64,000 nucleotides of DNA from Weizmannia acidilactici (GTDB taxonomy: Bacteria > Bacillota > Bacilli > Bacillales > Bacillaceae_C). The stretch lies in contig NZ_BKZR01000003.1 of assembly GCF_008974225.1 (NCBI RefSeq), positions 47,674-111,673 of the forward strand. The letters are read 5' to 3'. Shown here piece after piece: positions 33,905 through 42,796 of the stretch. The notes beneath the pieces are model-generated. The model worked only from the letters and a program-made list of their open reading frames with translations. It was not told where the DNA came from and did not search any database. The first letter of the stretch is position 1. Every line of letters begins with the position of its first letter. Position numbers and translations under genes: made by a program.

Positions 33905-34145
33905 AATTCGGCGTATTCAAAGAAACGAGTTCATAGCGGATGATGGTCGTATTTCGTTCCCATTCCATTTTCCGGATTACGGCACTTCCGCTTGGTTCGC
34001 TTTCCTTCTTTTTCCGGACTTCAATTGGCATATCAAGCGGATAAAGGCAGTAACCCGGTTTTTTCAGCACAAATAAATTTTGTTCAATCCGTTCTTCTTC
34101 CCCGTTTGTAATGAGGACCGTATCCAGTCCCATCAACATTCCCAT
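33903..34145 (-). CDS. ytmB: YtmB, DUF2584 family
   Basis: 80 residues, start ATG 34145 (M-G-M-L-M-G-L-D) with GGAGGTGA upstream. Beta-rich, soluble, with P-L-D-M-P-I-E-V in the middle; it matches the DUF2584/YtmB family, of unknown role. It follows ytmA by 31 bp on the same strand, as in B. subtilis, and ends at a strong terminator. Confidence 0.82.
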   Translation of the reverse strand: MGMLMGLDTVLITNGEEERIEQNLFVLKKPGYCLYPLDMPIEVRKKKESEPSGSAVIRKMEWERNTTIIRYELVSLNTPN

Positions 34146-34176
34146 TCGGCTCACCTCCGTTAGTATTTTCATTTTA

Positions 34177-34956
34177 TCATGGCAATGCCCGTCTTTTCAT
34201 CCACACGCATAAATCATGCACAATCCGGCGGTTCACAACAGGCGGAAAATGATGGGCAAACTGCGGGAAATACCATGTTTCCACCCGCTTATCCAAAGCC
34301 TCAAGCCCGCGTTCAAGGCGCCGCGCATGTTCCACTGAAACATTCCGATCTTGCTCTCCGTGGATAATAAGCACCGGGCATTGAATTTGATTAAGCGCAT
34401 ACAGAGGCGTCCGTTCCCGGTAACGGTCCGGGTATTTTTTCGGCGTGCCCCCGATGACGCGCTTCATCATTCTTCTTAAATCGACGCGTTCCCTATACGT
34501 TAGCGCAACATCCGAAACGCCACCCCAGGTGACAAGCGATGCGGCTGTCCTTGCTTCTGCGGTACTGAGTGCCATAATGCCGCCGCGGGAAAAACCGAAC
34601 ACATGCACTTTTCCGGAAACCCGATCGTGTTCCATCAGCAGGTCAAAACCAAAGTACGCATCGTGTCGGTCGCATCCGCCGAAATCTTCATCCCCCTCCC
34701 CGCCCCAATTGCCGCGGTAAAAAGGAGCAAAAACGATAAATCCTTCCAACGCAAACTGGCCGATGCGCGCCGGCCGCACCATCCCGACGCTCTTGATGCC
34801 ACCGCGCAAATACAAAAACCCATCATATGTAAGCCCATCATCCGGTTCCGCCAGCATCCCTTTCACTTTCAAGCCGTCCGACAAATACGTGACAAGATAC
34901 ATGCGCACCCGCGGACTCGGGGAAGGAAAAAGCTGCTTGTCGACAATCAAACCCAT
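34177..34956 (-). CDS. ytmA: YtmA, alpha/beta hydrolase of the prolyl-oligopeptidase type
   Basis: 259 residues. Nucleophile elbow G-F-S-R-G-G near residue 123, acid region I-I-H-G-E-Q-D near 202, and the histidine in F-A-H-H-F-P near 237 form the triad. S9-like hydrolases of this size are peptidases or esterases; the substrate is unknown. ATG 34956 with AAAAGGTGAT upstream. Cytoplasmic. First gene of ytmA-ytmB. Confidence 0.85.
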   Translation of the reverse strand: MGLIVDKQLFPSPSPRVRMYLVTYLSDGLKVKGMLAEPDDGLTYDGFLYLRGGIKSVGMVRPARIGQFALEGFIVFAPFYRGNWGGEGDEDFGGCDRHDAYFGFDLLMEHDRVSGKVHVFGFSRGGIMALSTAEARTAASLVTWGGVSDVALTYRERVDLRRMMKRVIGGTPKKYPDRYRERTPLYALNQIQCPVLIIHGEQDRNVSVEHARRLERGLEALDKRVETWYFPQFAHHFPPVVNRRIVHDLCVWMKRRALP

Positions 34957-35249
34957 GCCGCATCACCTTTTCAGTTTTTCATTGATTTGCCTTGCTCCAA
35001 ACAATGCCCCTTAGTTCTCTTACCGGTTTGTTTCCTTCACATACCTAAAATCCTTCCACCTTCAGCTTCTGTTGCTAGTATGGCGTTTGGTTCAGGTGCC
35101 TGTCAAGTTTCCAGCAAAAACGTATGTGTCAAGTTTTTCTCGACATCGTTTAAAAATCAGTGATGTCCAGCCACTCTCGTATAATAAGTTTCGATCCTAC
35201 TAAATGAGTCAATATCCAGTTGAATGATTGTTCTTTGACAAGTGAATCT

Positions 35250-35283
35250 TTGATGTTTTCGGGGCGAGCCCCGAAAACATCAA
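35250..35283. repeat. Perfect 15-bp inverted repeat with four-base loop
   Basis: TTGATGTTTTCGGGG (35250-35264), loop CGAG, CCCCGAAAACATCAA (35269-35283). There is no T-run on either side, so it is not a simple terminator. No gene is attached to it. Confidence 0.85.
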
Positions 35284-35970
35284 TTTGGGACTTGGGCGTT
35301 TCGTGATGTTCCTAGATAATGGTCTTAGGATCATTTGGGTTAACGCTGAGAACACTCTGTAGCTTTGACTACTTAAAAAGTCTGCGTCCACAGGTTTTTG
35401 CCCGACCTTCTAACCCGTAGGCTGTTCCTCCGGTGAACACTTTTTGTACACTTTTGGCTACCGCACTTTGCTTGCTTCCCTGGATAAGGGCAATCAAAAA
35501 AGCCGTTAAACTGGGCATATTTTTGATGATCGCGAAATTTACTCGCTTGTCCTTCAAACACACTGGGTCTCTTCTTGCTCGCTTTTCCCGCAGGAGTCTC
35601 AGGAATTAGCGATCATCATATATTCTCAGCCTTTTAAAGGATTTTGCGATTGCCCCTTATCCAGGTGAAGATATGAAAACCTAAAAATCTTGCTCAAATT
35701 CCCTATTGTTGATTGAATGCTCATATACGGGCTTATAGATCCCTGTTTTGCCCCGATTGACGTGCGTACAGGCTGTTTTAGCAGCTGGGCGGGTTTGTCA
35801 GACCTGCTGACTTTCCAGCCCTCAACCTGTTTCTTTGCTTTTATGAGGCTGTCCATGCCGTAGATGTACTCGACTACAAGCGTACATTTAAATGATAGAG
35901 TGTCTTTCTATTTTTTTCCACACTTTAACCCCCGAGAAATATTTTACGCATACGCAAAAACCTTTCCAAT

Positions 35971-35991
35971 TCTAAGCGGTTTCAGTACAAT
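35971..35991 (+). promoter_or_regulatory. gntK promoter region with cre-like site
   Basis: TCTAAGCGGTTTCA (35971-35984) fits the CcpA site TGTAARCGYTWWCA at 12 of 14 positions and sits immediately before a TACAAT -10 box (35986-35991). Carbon catabolite repression of gntK is the natural reading. The -35 box (TTTCCA) is weak. Confidence 0.5.
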
Positions 35992-36071
35992 ACAAATGAA
36001 GGAAAAATTTTTCAAAGAGCGTTTCTGCAAAGCGAAACATTTTTGCACCAAGATAAAGGAGATTGTTTAAA

Positions 36072-37619
36072 ATGACGGCTTCATCCTATTATTTAGGTGT
36101 CGATATCGGCACCACCACAACGAAATCCGTTTTGTTCGGCGCGCAAGGGAAAGTAATCAGCATGCACCATGTCGGCTACCCGCTGCACAGCCCTTCACCT
36201 GATGTGGCCGAACAGGATCCGGATGAAATTTTCCGCGCCGTGAAAGAAACGATGAAAACGGCGATTGCAAAAGGCGGCATCAATCCATCCGATATTGAAC
36301 TCGTATCTTTCAGCTCTGCCATGCATAGTTTGATTGCGGTGGATGCAGACGGAAAACCGTTAACCCGCTGCATTACCTGGGCGGACGCGCGGTCAACAAA
36401 ATGGGCGAAAAAGATCAAAAATGAATGGAACGGCATCGACATTTACAGAAGAACCGGAACCCCGATCCACCCGATGTCACCGCTCGCGAAAATCACCTGG
36501 CTGAAGAACGATAAGCCGGATTTGTTCGAAAAAACATATAAGTTTATCGGCATTAAAGAATATATTTTTTACCGGTTTTTCGGGCAATATGTTGTCGATT
36601 ATTCCATTGCCTCTGCAACCGGCCTCTTTCATCTTGAATCACTTGACTGGGACAGAGGCGCGCTCAAAGTGGCTGGCATTTCGGCGGATCAACTGTCCAA
36701 ACCGGTTTCCACTACTTTTTTCCTCACCGGTTTGGATCCAATATATGCCCACGAAATCGGAATTCCGCAAGACACGCCGTTTGTCATCGGGGCAAGCGAC
36801 GGGGTGCTGTCCAATCTTGGCGTAAATGCGATCGACCCCGGCGTTGTCGCGATCACGATCGGGACAAGCGGCGCAATCCGGACGGTCACAGACAAGCCGG
36901 CAACCGATCCAAAAGGGAGGATTTTCTGCTATGCGCTGACGGAAAACCATTGGGTCGTCGGAGGGCCGGTCAATAATGGCGGGATGACGTTCAGATGGGT
37001 TCGGGATGAACTCGCTTCCGCCGAAGTGGAGACCGCTAAACGTCTCGGCCTTGATCCTTACGAGGTGCTGACGAAAATCGCATCGCGCGTTGCCCCCGGA
37101 TCAGACGGGCTCATCTTTCATCCGTATCTGGCAGGCGAACGCGCACCGATTTGGAATGCAAATGCAAGAGGATCATTTTTCGGACTCGGCCTGCACCATA
37201 AACGCGAGCATATGGTCCGCGCCGTATTGGAAGGTGTCATTTATAACCTTTACACCGTCATGCTTGCGCTCCAGGAAATGATAGGCGTTCCCCAGAAAAT
37301 CCAGGCGACCGGCGGCTTTGCCAGATCCGAACTGTGGCGCCAGATGCTCGCCGACATTTTCAACCAGGAAGTCGTCGTTCCGGAAAGCTTCGAAAGCTCC
37401 TGCCTCGGCGCCATCGTCCTCGGCATGTACGCACTGGGTAAAATTGACGATTTCTCGATTGTATCCGAATGGGTCGGCTCCACGCACACCCACCGGCCGA
37501 TCCCTGAAAATGTCACCATTTATGAAGAAATCCTCCCAATTTACATCCGCGTATCACGTCTGCTGGAAGCGGAGTACGGGAATATTGCGGCGTTTCAGCG
37601 GAAATGGGTGAAGGGTTGA
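36072..37619 (+). CDS. gntK: Gluconokinase GntK (FGGY family)
   Basis: 515 residues. The FGGY ATPase phosphate-1 motif D-I-G-T-T-T-T-K-S lies at residues 11-19, and I-T-I-G-T-S-G-A near residue 255 and G-G-F-A-R-S near 413 complete the nucleotide site. It phosphorylates gluconate to 6-phosphogluconate. ATG 36072 follows AAAGGAGATTG. A terminator follows at once, so it is monocistronic, unlike the B. subtilis gntRKPZ operon; its partner gntP is 6 kb away on the opposite strand. gntR and gntZ are not in the window. Confidence 0.92.
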   Translation: MTASSYYLGVDIGTTTTKSVLFGAQGKVISMHHVGYPLHSPSPDVAEQDPDEIFRAVKETMKTAIAKGGINPSDIELVSFSSAMHSLIAVDADGKPLTRCITWADARSTKWAKKIKNEWNGIDIYRRTGTPIHPMSPLAKITWLKNDKPDLFEKTYKFIGIKEYIFYRFFGQYVVDYSIASATGLFHLESLDWDRGALKVAGISADQLSKPVSTTFFLTGLDPIYAHEIGIPQDTPFVIGASDGVLSNLGVNAIDPGVVAITIGTSGAIRTVTDKPATDPKGRIFCYALTENHWVVGGPVNNGGMTFRWVRDELASAEVETAKRLGLDPYEVLTKIASRVAPGSDGLIFHPYLAGERAPIWNANARGSFFGLGLHHKREHMVRAVLEGVIYNLYTVMLALQEMIGVPQKIQATGGFARSELWRQMLADIFNQEVVVPESFESSCLGAIVLGMYALGKIDDFSIVSEWVGSTHTHRPIPENVTIYEEILPIYIRVSRLLEAEYGNIAAFQRKWVKG

Positions 37620-37626
37620 TGAGAAC

Positions 37627-37652
37627 AGGGGCTGCCCAAAAGCCCCTTTTTA
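37627..37652 (+). terminator. Terminator of gntK
   Basis: AGGGGCT (37627-37633) pairs with AGCCCCT (37641-37647), followed by TTTTT. Confidence 0.85.
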
Positions 37653-37676
37653 GCAAACTTTATATAAGGATGGGCA

Positions 37677-38076
37677 ATGCAAATGAAACAAAATAAACCG
37701 CTATTTGAGATGAAGCAGCTGATCATTTGGAAAATCGCCATTGCATCTTCATTATCCTGGGAGATCGCAAAATCAGCCGGTTCCCATCACCCCTATTTGG
37801 CGCCTTTAACGGTCATTTTATGTATCAAAGCAATGCCGGATCAAACGATAAGTTTTGCAGTTAATCGTATGATTGGTACAATGGTCATCGGCACAAATGG
37901 CGGCCTTCAGTAAAATGTTCCAACAGTTGCTGGAAGGCGACCCCTTTGAATTGGATTCCCCTGTACAACCCTTCTTAAAAGAAAACCGAACACATCAATT
38001 TTCTATACCTTTGGCTGTACTCACAGAACAATTCATGAAATCCATAAACCTGAATAAACTTTATTATGATATTTGA
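37677..38076 (+). pseudogene. Remnant of aromatic acid exporter (FUSC/ArAE family)
   Basis: The first 78 codons (ATG 37677, AAGGATGG upstream) look like the N-terminus of an aromatic acid exporter: I-W-K-I-A-I-A-S-S-L-S-W and H-P-Y-L-A-P-L-T-V-I-L, then D-Q-T-I-S-F-A-V-N-R, ending at TAG 37911-37913. A second frame, 37914-38076, carries a plausible C-terminal tail. Most of the roughly 350-residue middle is missing. It is therefore a gene with an internal deletion. FUSC proteins export aromatic carboxylates, which gives a hint to the substrate world of the following hydroxylase genes. Confidence 0.65.
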
Positions 38077-38081
38077 AAGTG

Positions 38082-39091
38082 GTGAGCAGCTTGGAGGATA
38101 TTTTTCAAATGTTGGAGCAACTCCCCTTTATAACGGAAAGATGTGTGATTGCAACAATACTGCATGTTGAAGGCTCCGCTTATAAAAAAGAAGGCTCCTG
38201 CATATTAATGGGGAAAGCGGGGCACAAATCGGCATGTTAAGCGCAGGTTGCCTCGAGGAAGATCTGAAATGGAAAGCAAAACAAGTACTGGAAAGCGGAA
38301 AAGCACAAATCTACACCTATGATATGCAGGATGAAACAGACTTATCATGGGGGCAGGGCGCAGGGTGCAACGGTATTTTGCATATATTCATCGAACCTTT
38401 AACCCGGACTTTAAGGCAAAATTTAATGAAATTAAAAGCATTTTTGGATGCAGGGATTTCTGTTCTTCATATTAAACAGTTTAACGGGAATTTTGAGTTC
38501 CTCCGGGGTGGTTATTTTCCCCAAAACGGTGAACCCTTCGGCGATGCATTTCCGGCTTTTATGATAGAAAAACTTTTTGGCAAAAGCGACACACGAAGCA
38601 CAGATAAAAACGGCCAATTTTATTCATACCATTACAGGTCGCGCCCCCGCTTGATATTGTTTGGGGCGGGGCCGGATGCAAAACCGCTCGTACGATTTGC
38701 GGCTCAGACCGGTTTTTCCGTAACAGTTTATGAACATAGGCCGGCGTTATGCAACCGTGAAAACTTTCCTGAAGCCGAACAGTGTATCACCGGATTTCCA
38801 GATGGTGCAGATCAAAACCTTGACATTGTCGAAAAAGATTTTGCCGTAATTATGACCCACAATTTTCAAAAAGATAAGGAACTTCTTCGCATATTGATGC
38901 ACAAAAAATTATCTTATCTCGGTATACTGGGGCCCTGTAGGAGAACAGAAAGATTACTTGAAGGAAAAGAAATTCCGCCCTGGATCTCCTCACCGGCCGG
39001 AATTAATATACATGCGAAAGGGGCGGAAGAGATTGCAATCAGTATTATCGCCGAAATGATAAAAGTTTTAAGAAAACCGGAGAAAATATGA
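38082..39091 (+). pseudogene. xdhC: XdhC/PucA-like molybdenum cofactor insertion protein, frameshifted
   Basis: Reconstructed length about 336 residues, as in XdhC family members that load sulfurated molybdenum cofactor into xanthine dehydrogenase. N-terminal part L-H-V-E-G-S-A-Y-K-K-E-G, then a one-base deletion near 38213-38220, then M-L-S-A-G-C-L-E-E-D-L, and a C-terminal Rossmann domain with L-F-G-A-G-P-D-A-K-P near residue 190 and L-S-Y-L-G-I-L-G-P. Start GTG 38082 or TTG 38091. One isolated lesion leaves open a sequencing error. Confidence 0.82.
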
Positions 39092-39166
39092 AAAAAATCA
39101 TCGGCATTTCTTCCGCAGCCAAAAAAGTTATGACCAATTGCGCGTTTTGCGAAGGAGGGAAATGGG

Positions 39167-41494
39167 TTGACTCTCTTAGGAAAAAGCATGATACGGAAAG
39201 ATGCTTTGGAAAAAGTTACAGGCGAAGCCAAATACATCCATGACCAATCCTATAACGGCTTACATGCTGCAACAGTTATAAGCCCGTTCGGCCATGCAAA
39301 AATCCGGAAAATAGATATGAAAGAAGCAAAAAAGATACCGGGGGTAAGGGCAATCATTACCGGGGAAGGTCTTCCTTTAACCGGTGAAGAGATCCGGGAC
39401 CGTCCCCCGATTGCATTCGATAAAGTCAGGCATTGCGGGGAAGTCGTTGCAATCGTTGTAGCAGATAACCTTTTGATTGCAAAAAAAGCGGCAAACTTGA
39501 TTAAAATCGCATATCAACCATTGCCGGTTGTCCATTCCCCTACAGAAGCCTTACGTCAAGATGCGCCGCTTGTACATGAAAAACTGGGAAGCTATGAAAA
39601 ATCGCACATGGTTTATCCAATACCCGGAACTAATATTGCAAACCTCCAGAAAATCCGCAAAGGGAATATGGAAAAAGGATGGCGTGAAAGTGAGGTGATT
39701 GTAGAAGCCTCTTTTTCTATTAAACCCTCCGACCACGCTGCAATGGAGACACGCTGTTCAACTGTCGAAATAAAATCCGACGGCACGGTGATCATTTCAA
39801 CCACCTCCCAATCCCCTTTTATGGTAAAAAAATTAATCGGCCGTTATTTTCACGAAAATCCAGGAAAAATCATCGTCAATACGCCGCTTGTCGGAGGCGC
39901 TTACGGAGGAAAAGCTTCGGTGCATACAGAACTGCTGGCTTATCTCGCCTCAAAGGCTGTTGGTGGGAAACCTGTGAAACTCTTTTATTCCCGCGAAGAA
40001 GATATGGTAAGTGCGCCGGGGCATATCGGACTGGATGCAAAAGTAAAGCTAGGCGCCACCCGTGATGGGAAATTAACAGCTGCTGAAATGACTTTTTTAT
40101 TTGATGGCGGCGCCTATGCCGATAAATCCATTGACTTAAGCAGAGCTGCAGCAGTTGACTGTACAGGCCCGTACAATATTGAAAACATTCGATGCAATTC
40201 TTACTGTATGTATACCAATCATCCATACCCCGCACCCTTCCGAGGATTCAGCCATTCCGAACTTTTATTTGCATTTGAACGGACAATGGACATATTGGTG
40301 CAAAAACTGCAGATGGACCCGTTTGATTTGCGTTATTTAAACGCCATTCTCCCTGGCCACACAACGCCCACCCAAGTTCAACTGAATGAAAGTACGGTCG
40401 GAAATTTGAGGAAATGCATTGGCCGTGTAAAAGAATTAGCGAATTGGGAAGAAGGGCAGATTACAGAAATTGATGAACGTTACGTACGTGTAAAAGGCGC
40501 AAGCTGCGGATGGAAAACATCGACGATTGATTCAAATGCAAGTTCCGGCGTCGTTTTAACTTTTAATTCTGATGGCAGTGTCAATATTATTTCCGGCGTC
40601 ATTGAAATCGGAACAGCCACAAAAACGATGCTGGCACAAATGCTCGCCGAACGTTTCCAAATGGATATCCATCAAATCCATGTCCGGATGAAGGTAGATA
40701 CGCAGACAACCCCGGAACATTGGAAAACTGTTGCAAGCCGGGGGACTTTTATGGCGGGAAGAGCATTGATGGAAGCGGCTGATGATGCGGAAAGGCAAAT
40801 GAAGGAAATTACTTCCGCTGTCTTAAGATGCACACCGGAAGATTTAGCCGTTGCGGACTCCCGTGTATTCCAAAGAAGCAACCCCCGAACCGGCCTCCAT
40901 TTTAAAGATATTGTATACGGCTATGTGTATCCAAATGGAAATGCCATCGGTGGCCAGATTATCGGCAGAGGAAACTATATCTTGCGCGGCATGACGTATC
41001 TGGACCGGGAGACCGGCAGAGGCAGGCCCGGACCCGAGTGGACGGTATGCGCGTCTGTTGTGGAAGTGGAATTTGACCGCAGAGATTACACATATAAAAT
41101 AATCAAAGCCTGTACAGTTGTAGATATCGGGAAAGTATTAAACGAAAAAACAGCAAAAGGGCAAGTGATGGGGGCAATGAGCATGGGGCTTGCGTACGGC
41201 GGGCGGGAAACGTTTATTTTCGATTCATTCGGAAGGGTATTGAATCCGCAGCTGCGAACTTACCGGCCGATCTATTACGGGGAAAATCCCGAGTATCTGG
41301 TTGATTTTATCGAAACGCCGCATTTGGAAGCACCATATGGTTTGCGGGGAGTTGGCGAACATGGGATTTTAGGAATGCCGGCTGCGCTTGGAAATGCTTT
41401 ATCTCGTGCTGCCGGCGTATCCCTGTACAGCCTGCCGCTAACACCGGAATACATCTGGCGGGCAAAGGAAGAAGCAGCCAATGATACCATTTGA
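39167..41494 (+). CDS. Molybdenum hydroxylase large subunit (XdhA/PucD-like)
   Basis: 775 residues of the xanthine dehydrogenase/aldehyde oxidase family, molybdopterin-binding chain. It opens with the ald_Xan_dh domain (G-K-S-M-I-R-K-D-A-L-E-K-V-T-G), has G-G-A-Y-G-G-K near residue 242, R-G-F-S near 360, and near the C-terminus R-G-V-G-E-H-G, which supplies the catalytic glutamate. The start is TTG 39167 with GAAGGAGGG. It overlaps the FAD subunit by 14 bp. Xanthine or another N-heterocycle is the likely substrate; the name cannot be fixed from sequence. Confidence 0.88.
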   Translation: MTLLGKSMIRKDALEKVTGEAKYIHDQSYNGLHAATVISPFGHAKIRKIDMKEAKKIPGVRAIITGEGLPLTGEEIRDRPPIAFDKVRHCGEVVAIVVADNLLIAKKAANLIKIAYQPLPVVHSPTEALRQDAPLVHEKLGSYEKSHMVYPIPGTNIANLQKIRKGNMEKGWRESEVIVEASFSIKPSDHAAMETRCSTVEIKSDGTVIISTTSQSPFMVKKLIGRYFHENPGKIIVNTPLVGGAYGGKASVHTELLAYLASKAVGGKPVKLFYSREEDMVSAPGHIGLDAKVKLGATRDGKLTAAEMTFLFDGGAYADKSIDLSRAAAVDCTGPYNIENIRCNSYCMYTNHPYPAPFRGFSHSELLFAFERTMDILVQKLQMDPFDLRYLNAILPGHTTPTQVQLNESTVGNLRKCIGRVKELANWEEGQITEIDERYVRVKGASCGWKTSTIDSNASSGVVLTFNSDGSVNIISGVIEIGTATKTMLAQMLAERFQMDIHQIHVRMKVDTQTTPEHWKTVASRGTFMAGRALMEAADDAERQMKEITSAVLRCTPEDLAVADSRVFQRSNPRTGLHFKDIVYGYVYPNGNAIGGQIIGRGNYILRGMTYLDRETGRGRPGPEWTVCASVVEVEFDRRDYTYKIIKACTVVDIGKVLNEKTAKGQVMGAMSMGLAYGGRETFIFDSFGRVLNPQLRTYRPIYYGENPEYLVDFIETPHLEAPYGLRGVGEHGILGMPAALGNALSRAAGVSLYSLPLTPEYIWRAKEEAANDTI

Positions 41495-42314
41495 ATTTGA
41501 CTATTACCGCCCAAAATCTCTTCAAGAAGCTGTCTTTCTCTATCAATGGCTAAAAAATCAAGGAAAATCACCAAAATATTTTTCCGGCGGAACAGAAGTG
41601 ATTACACTTGGAAGATTAAATGTATTGTATACGGACGCTGTAATTGACCTAAAGGAAATACCGGAATACAAAGTCCGTTTTTCAACTGAGGACAGCCTTA
41701 TCCTCGGCGGGGGCCTTTCTTTAGCTGAAATTGAAGAAGAAGGATCATTTCCATTGCTGTCAAAAACCGTACGCGAAATCGCAGACCATACAGCCCGTAC
41801 GAAGATCACGTTAGGCGGTAATATTTGCGGCCAAATTTTTTACCGGGAAGCCGTACTGCCTTTTTTATTAGCCGACAGCCTCATCATGGTTGCCGGGCCG
41901 TACGGCGACAAAGTGTTGTCGATTCATCAAGTTTTTCAGCAACATTTGCACCTCGATGAAGGGGTATTTTTCGTTCAAGTGAGTACCCAGCAGGAATTTA
42001 TCCGGGCGCCGCATATGAGCATCAAAAGGCGCAGGCAATGGAATACCGGCTATCCCTTGATTACAGTTGCCGCCTTAAAAACCGGGAATCAAATCAGAGT
42101 GGCCATCAGCGGCTTAACCCCTTATCCGTTTCGTGCATTTGAGATGGAAAAAGCATTAAACAATGGGCGCTTAACCTTAAAAGAAAAAGTTCAAGAAGCC
42201 ATCCGCCATGTGCCGGCGCCTGTATTAAATGATGTTGAAGGTTCTTCCGGGTATCGGATATTTGTTTTAAAAAATACTTTGGCGGATATTTTAACGGGTT
42301 TGGGAGAGGAGTGA
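41481..42314 (+). CDS. Molybdenum hydroxylase FAD-binding subunit (PucC/CoxM-like)
   Basis: 277 residues, FAD_binding_5 domain. The FAD contacts are Y-F-S-G-G-T-E near residue 34 and T-L-G-G-N-I-C-G near residue 112. It passes electrons from the iron-sulfur subunit to NAD or oxygen. ATG 41481 lies inside the end of the large-subunit gene and the stop is five bases before the small-subunit start, so the three structural genes are translationally linked. Confidence 0.88.
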   Translation: MIPFEFDYYRPKSLQEAVFLYQWLKNQGKSPKYFSGGTEVITLGRLNVLYTDAVIDLKEIPEYKVRFSTEDSLILGGGLSLAEIEEEGSFPLLSKTVREIADHTARTKITLGGNICGQIFYREAVLPFLLADSLIMVAGPYGDKVLSIHQVFQQHLHLDEGVFFVQVSTQQEFIRAPHMSIKRRRQWNTGYPLITVAALKTGNQIRVAISGLTPYPFRAFEMEKALNNGRLTLKEKVQEAIRHVPAPVLNDVEGSSGYRIFVLKNTLADILTGLGEE

Positions 42315-42319
42315 AACCC

Positions 42320-42796
42320 ATGGCTTTGATTTCTGCCATGTTGGATGTAAATGGCGAAAAAAAAGCAGTCACGATCCGATCTTCTGACATCCTGCTCGAT
42401 GTGATAAGAGAACATTTAGGTTTAACAGGTGCTAAACCCGGATGTTTGAACGGGGACTGCGGGGCTTGCACGGTGATGGTTGACGGCCGTCCGATGAAGT
42501 CATGTTTAATGTTGGGTGCCGAGGCAGTCGGAAAGCGGATCACAACCATTGAAGGATTGAAAAATACCCCGATCCAGCAAGCATTTATTGAAAACTTTGC
42601 CTTCCAGTGCGGATACTGTACACCCGGATTCATTATGAATTGCCATGCACTCATTGAAACTCATCCTGATGCAACAGCCGAAGTCATACAAAACTGGCTT
42701 GAATCCAATATATGCCGGTGTACAGGATACAAGGAGATTGAAAAGGCGGTAAAAGCGGCAATGAAAAAACGTAATGGCTTGTACCCCCTATCTTAA
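42320..42796 (+). CDS. Molybdenum hydroxylase [2Fe-2S] subunit (PucE/CoxS-like)
   Basis: 158 residues with all eight cluster cysteines: C-L-N-G-D-C-G-A-C-T near residue 43 and M-K-S-C near 63 for the plant-type cluster, C-G-Y-C-T-P-G near 99 and I-C-R-C-T-G near 131 for the second cluster. ATG 42320 follows GGAGAGGAG at nine bases; an upstream GTG would overlap that site. Last gene of the set. No downstream terminator was identified. Confidence 0.92.
   Translation: MALISAMLDVNGEKKAVTIRSSDILLDVIREHLGLTGAKPGCLNGDCGACTVMVDGRPMKSCLMLGAEAVGKRITTIEGLKNTPIQQAFIENFAFQCGYCTPGFIMNCHALIETHPDATAEVIQNWLESNICRCTGYKEIEKAVKAAMKKRNGLYPLS

Larger units (their letters stand above)
34957..36071. other. 1.1 kb gene desert upstream of gntK
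   Basis: No intact gene. Minus-strand frames between 35160 and 35860 are interrupted by stops and show no family I can name. A perfect 15-bp hairpin lies at 35250-35283. A stretch near 35585-35615 (minus: GAGACTCCTGCGGGAAAAGC) resembles a repeat I remember from other Bacillaceae genomes. Together with the lack of synteny this suggests a decayed mobile element or a structured RNA region. The gntK promoter is at its right end. Confidence 0.5.

Noticed and set aside
35369..35856. Minus-strand frames of 60-76 codons in the gene desert
   Set aside because: Separated by stops, with no ribosome binding sites and no motif; kept only as evidence of possible decay.
39088..39243. Short frame overlapping the xdhC stop (M-K-K-I-I-G-I-S-S)
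   Set aside because: No proper ribosome binding site, and it runs into the large-subunit gene in another frame.
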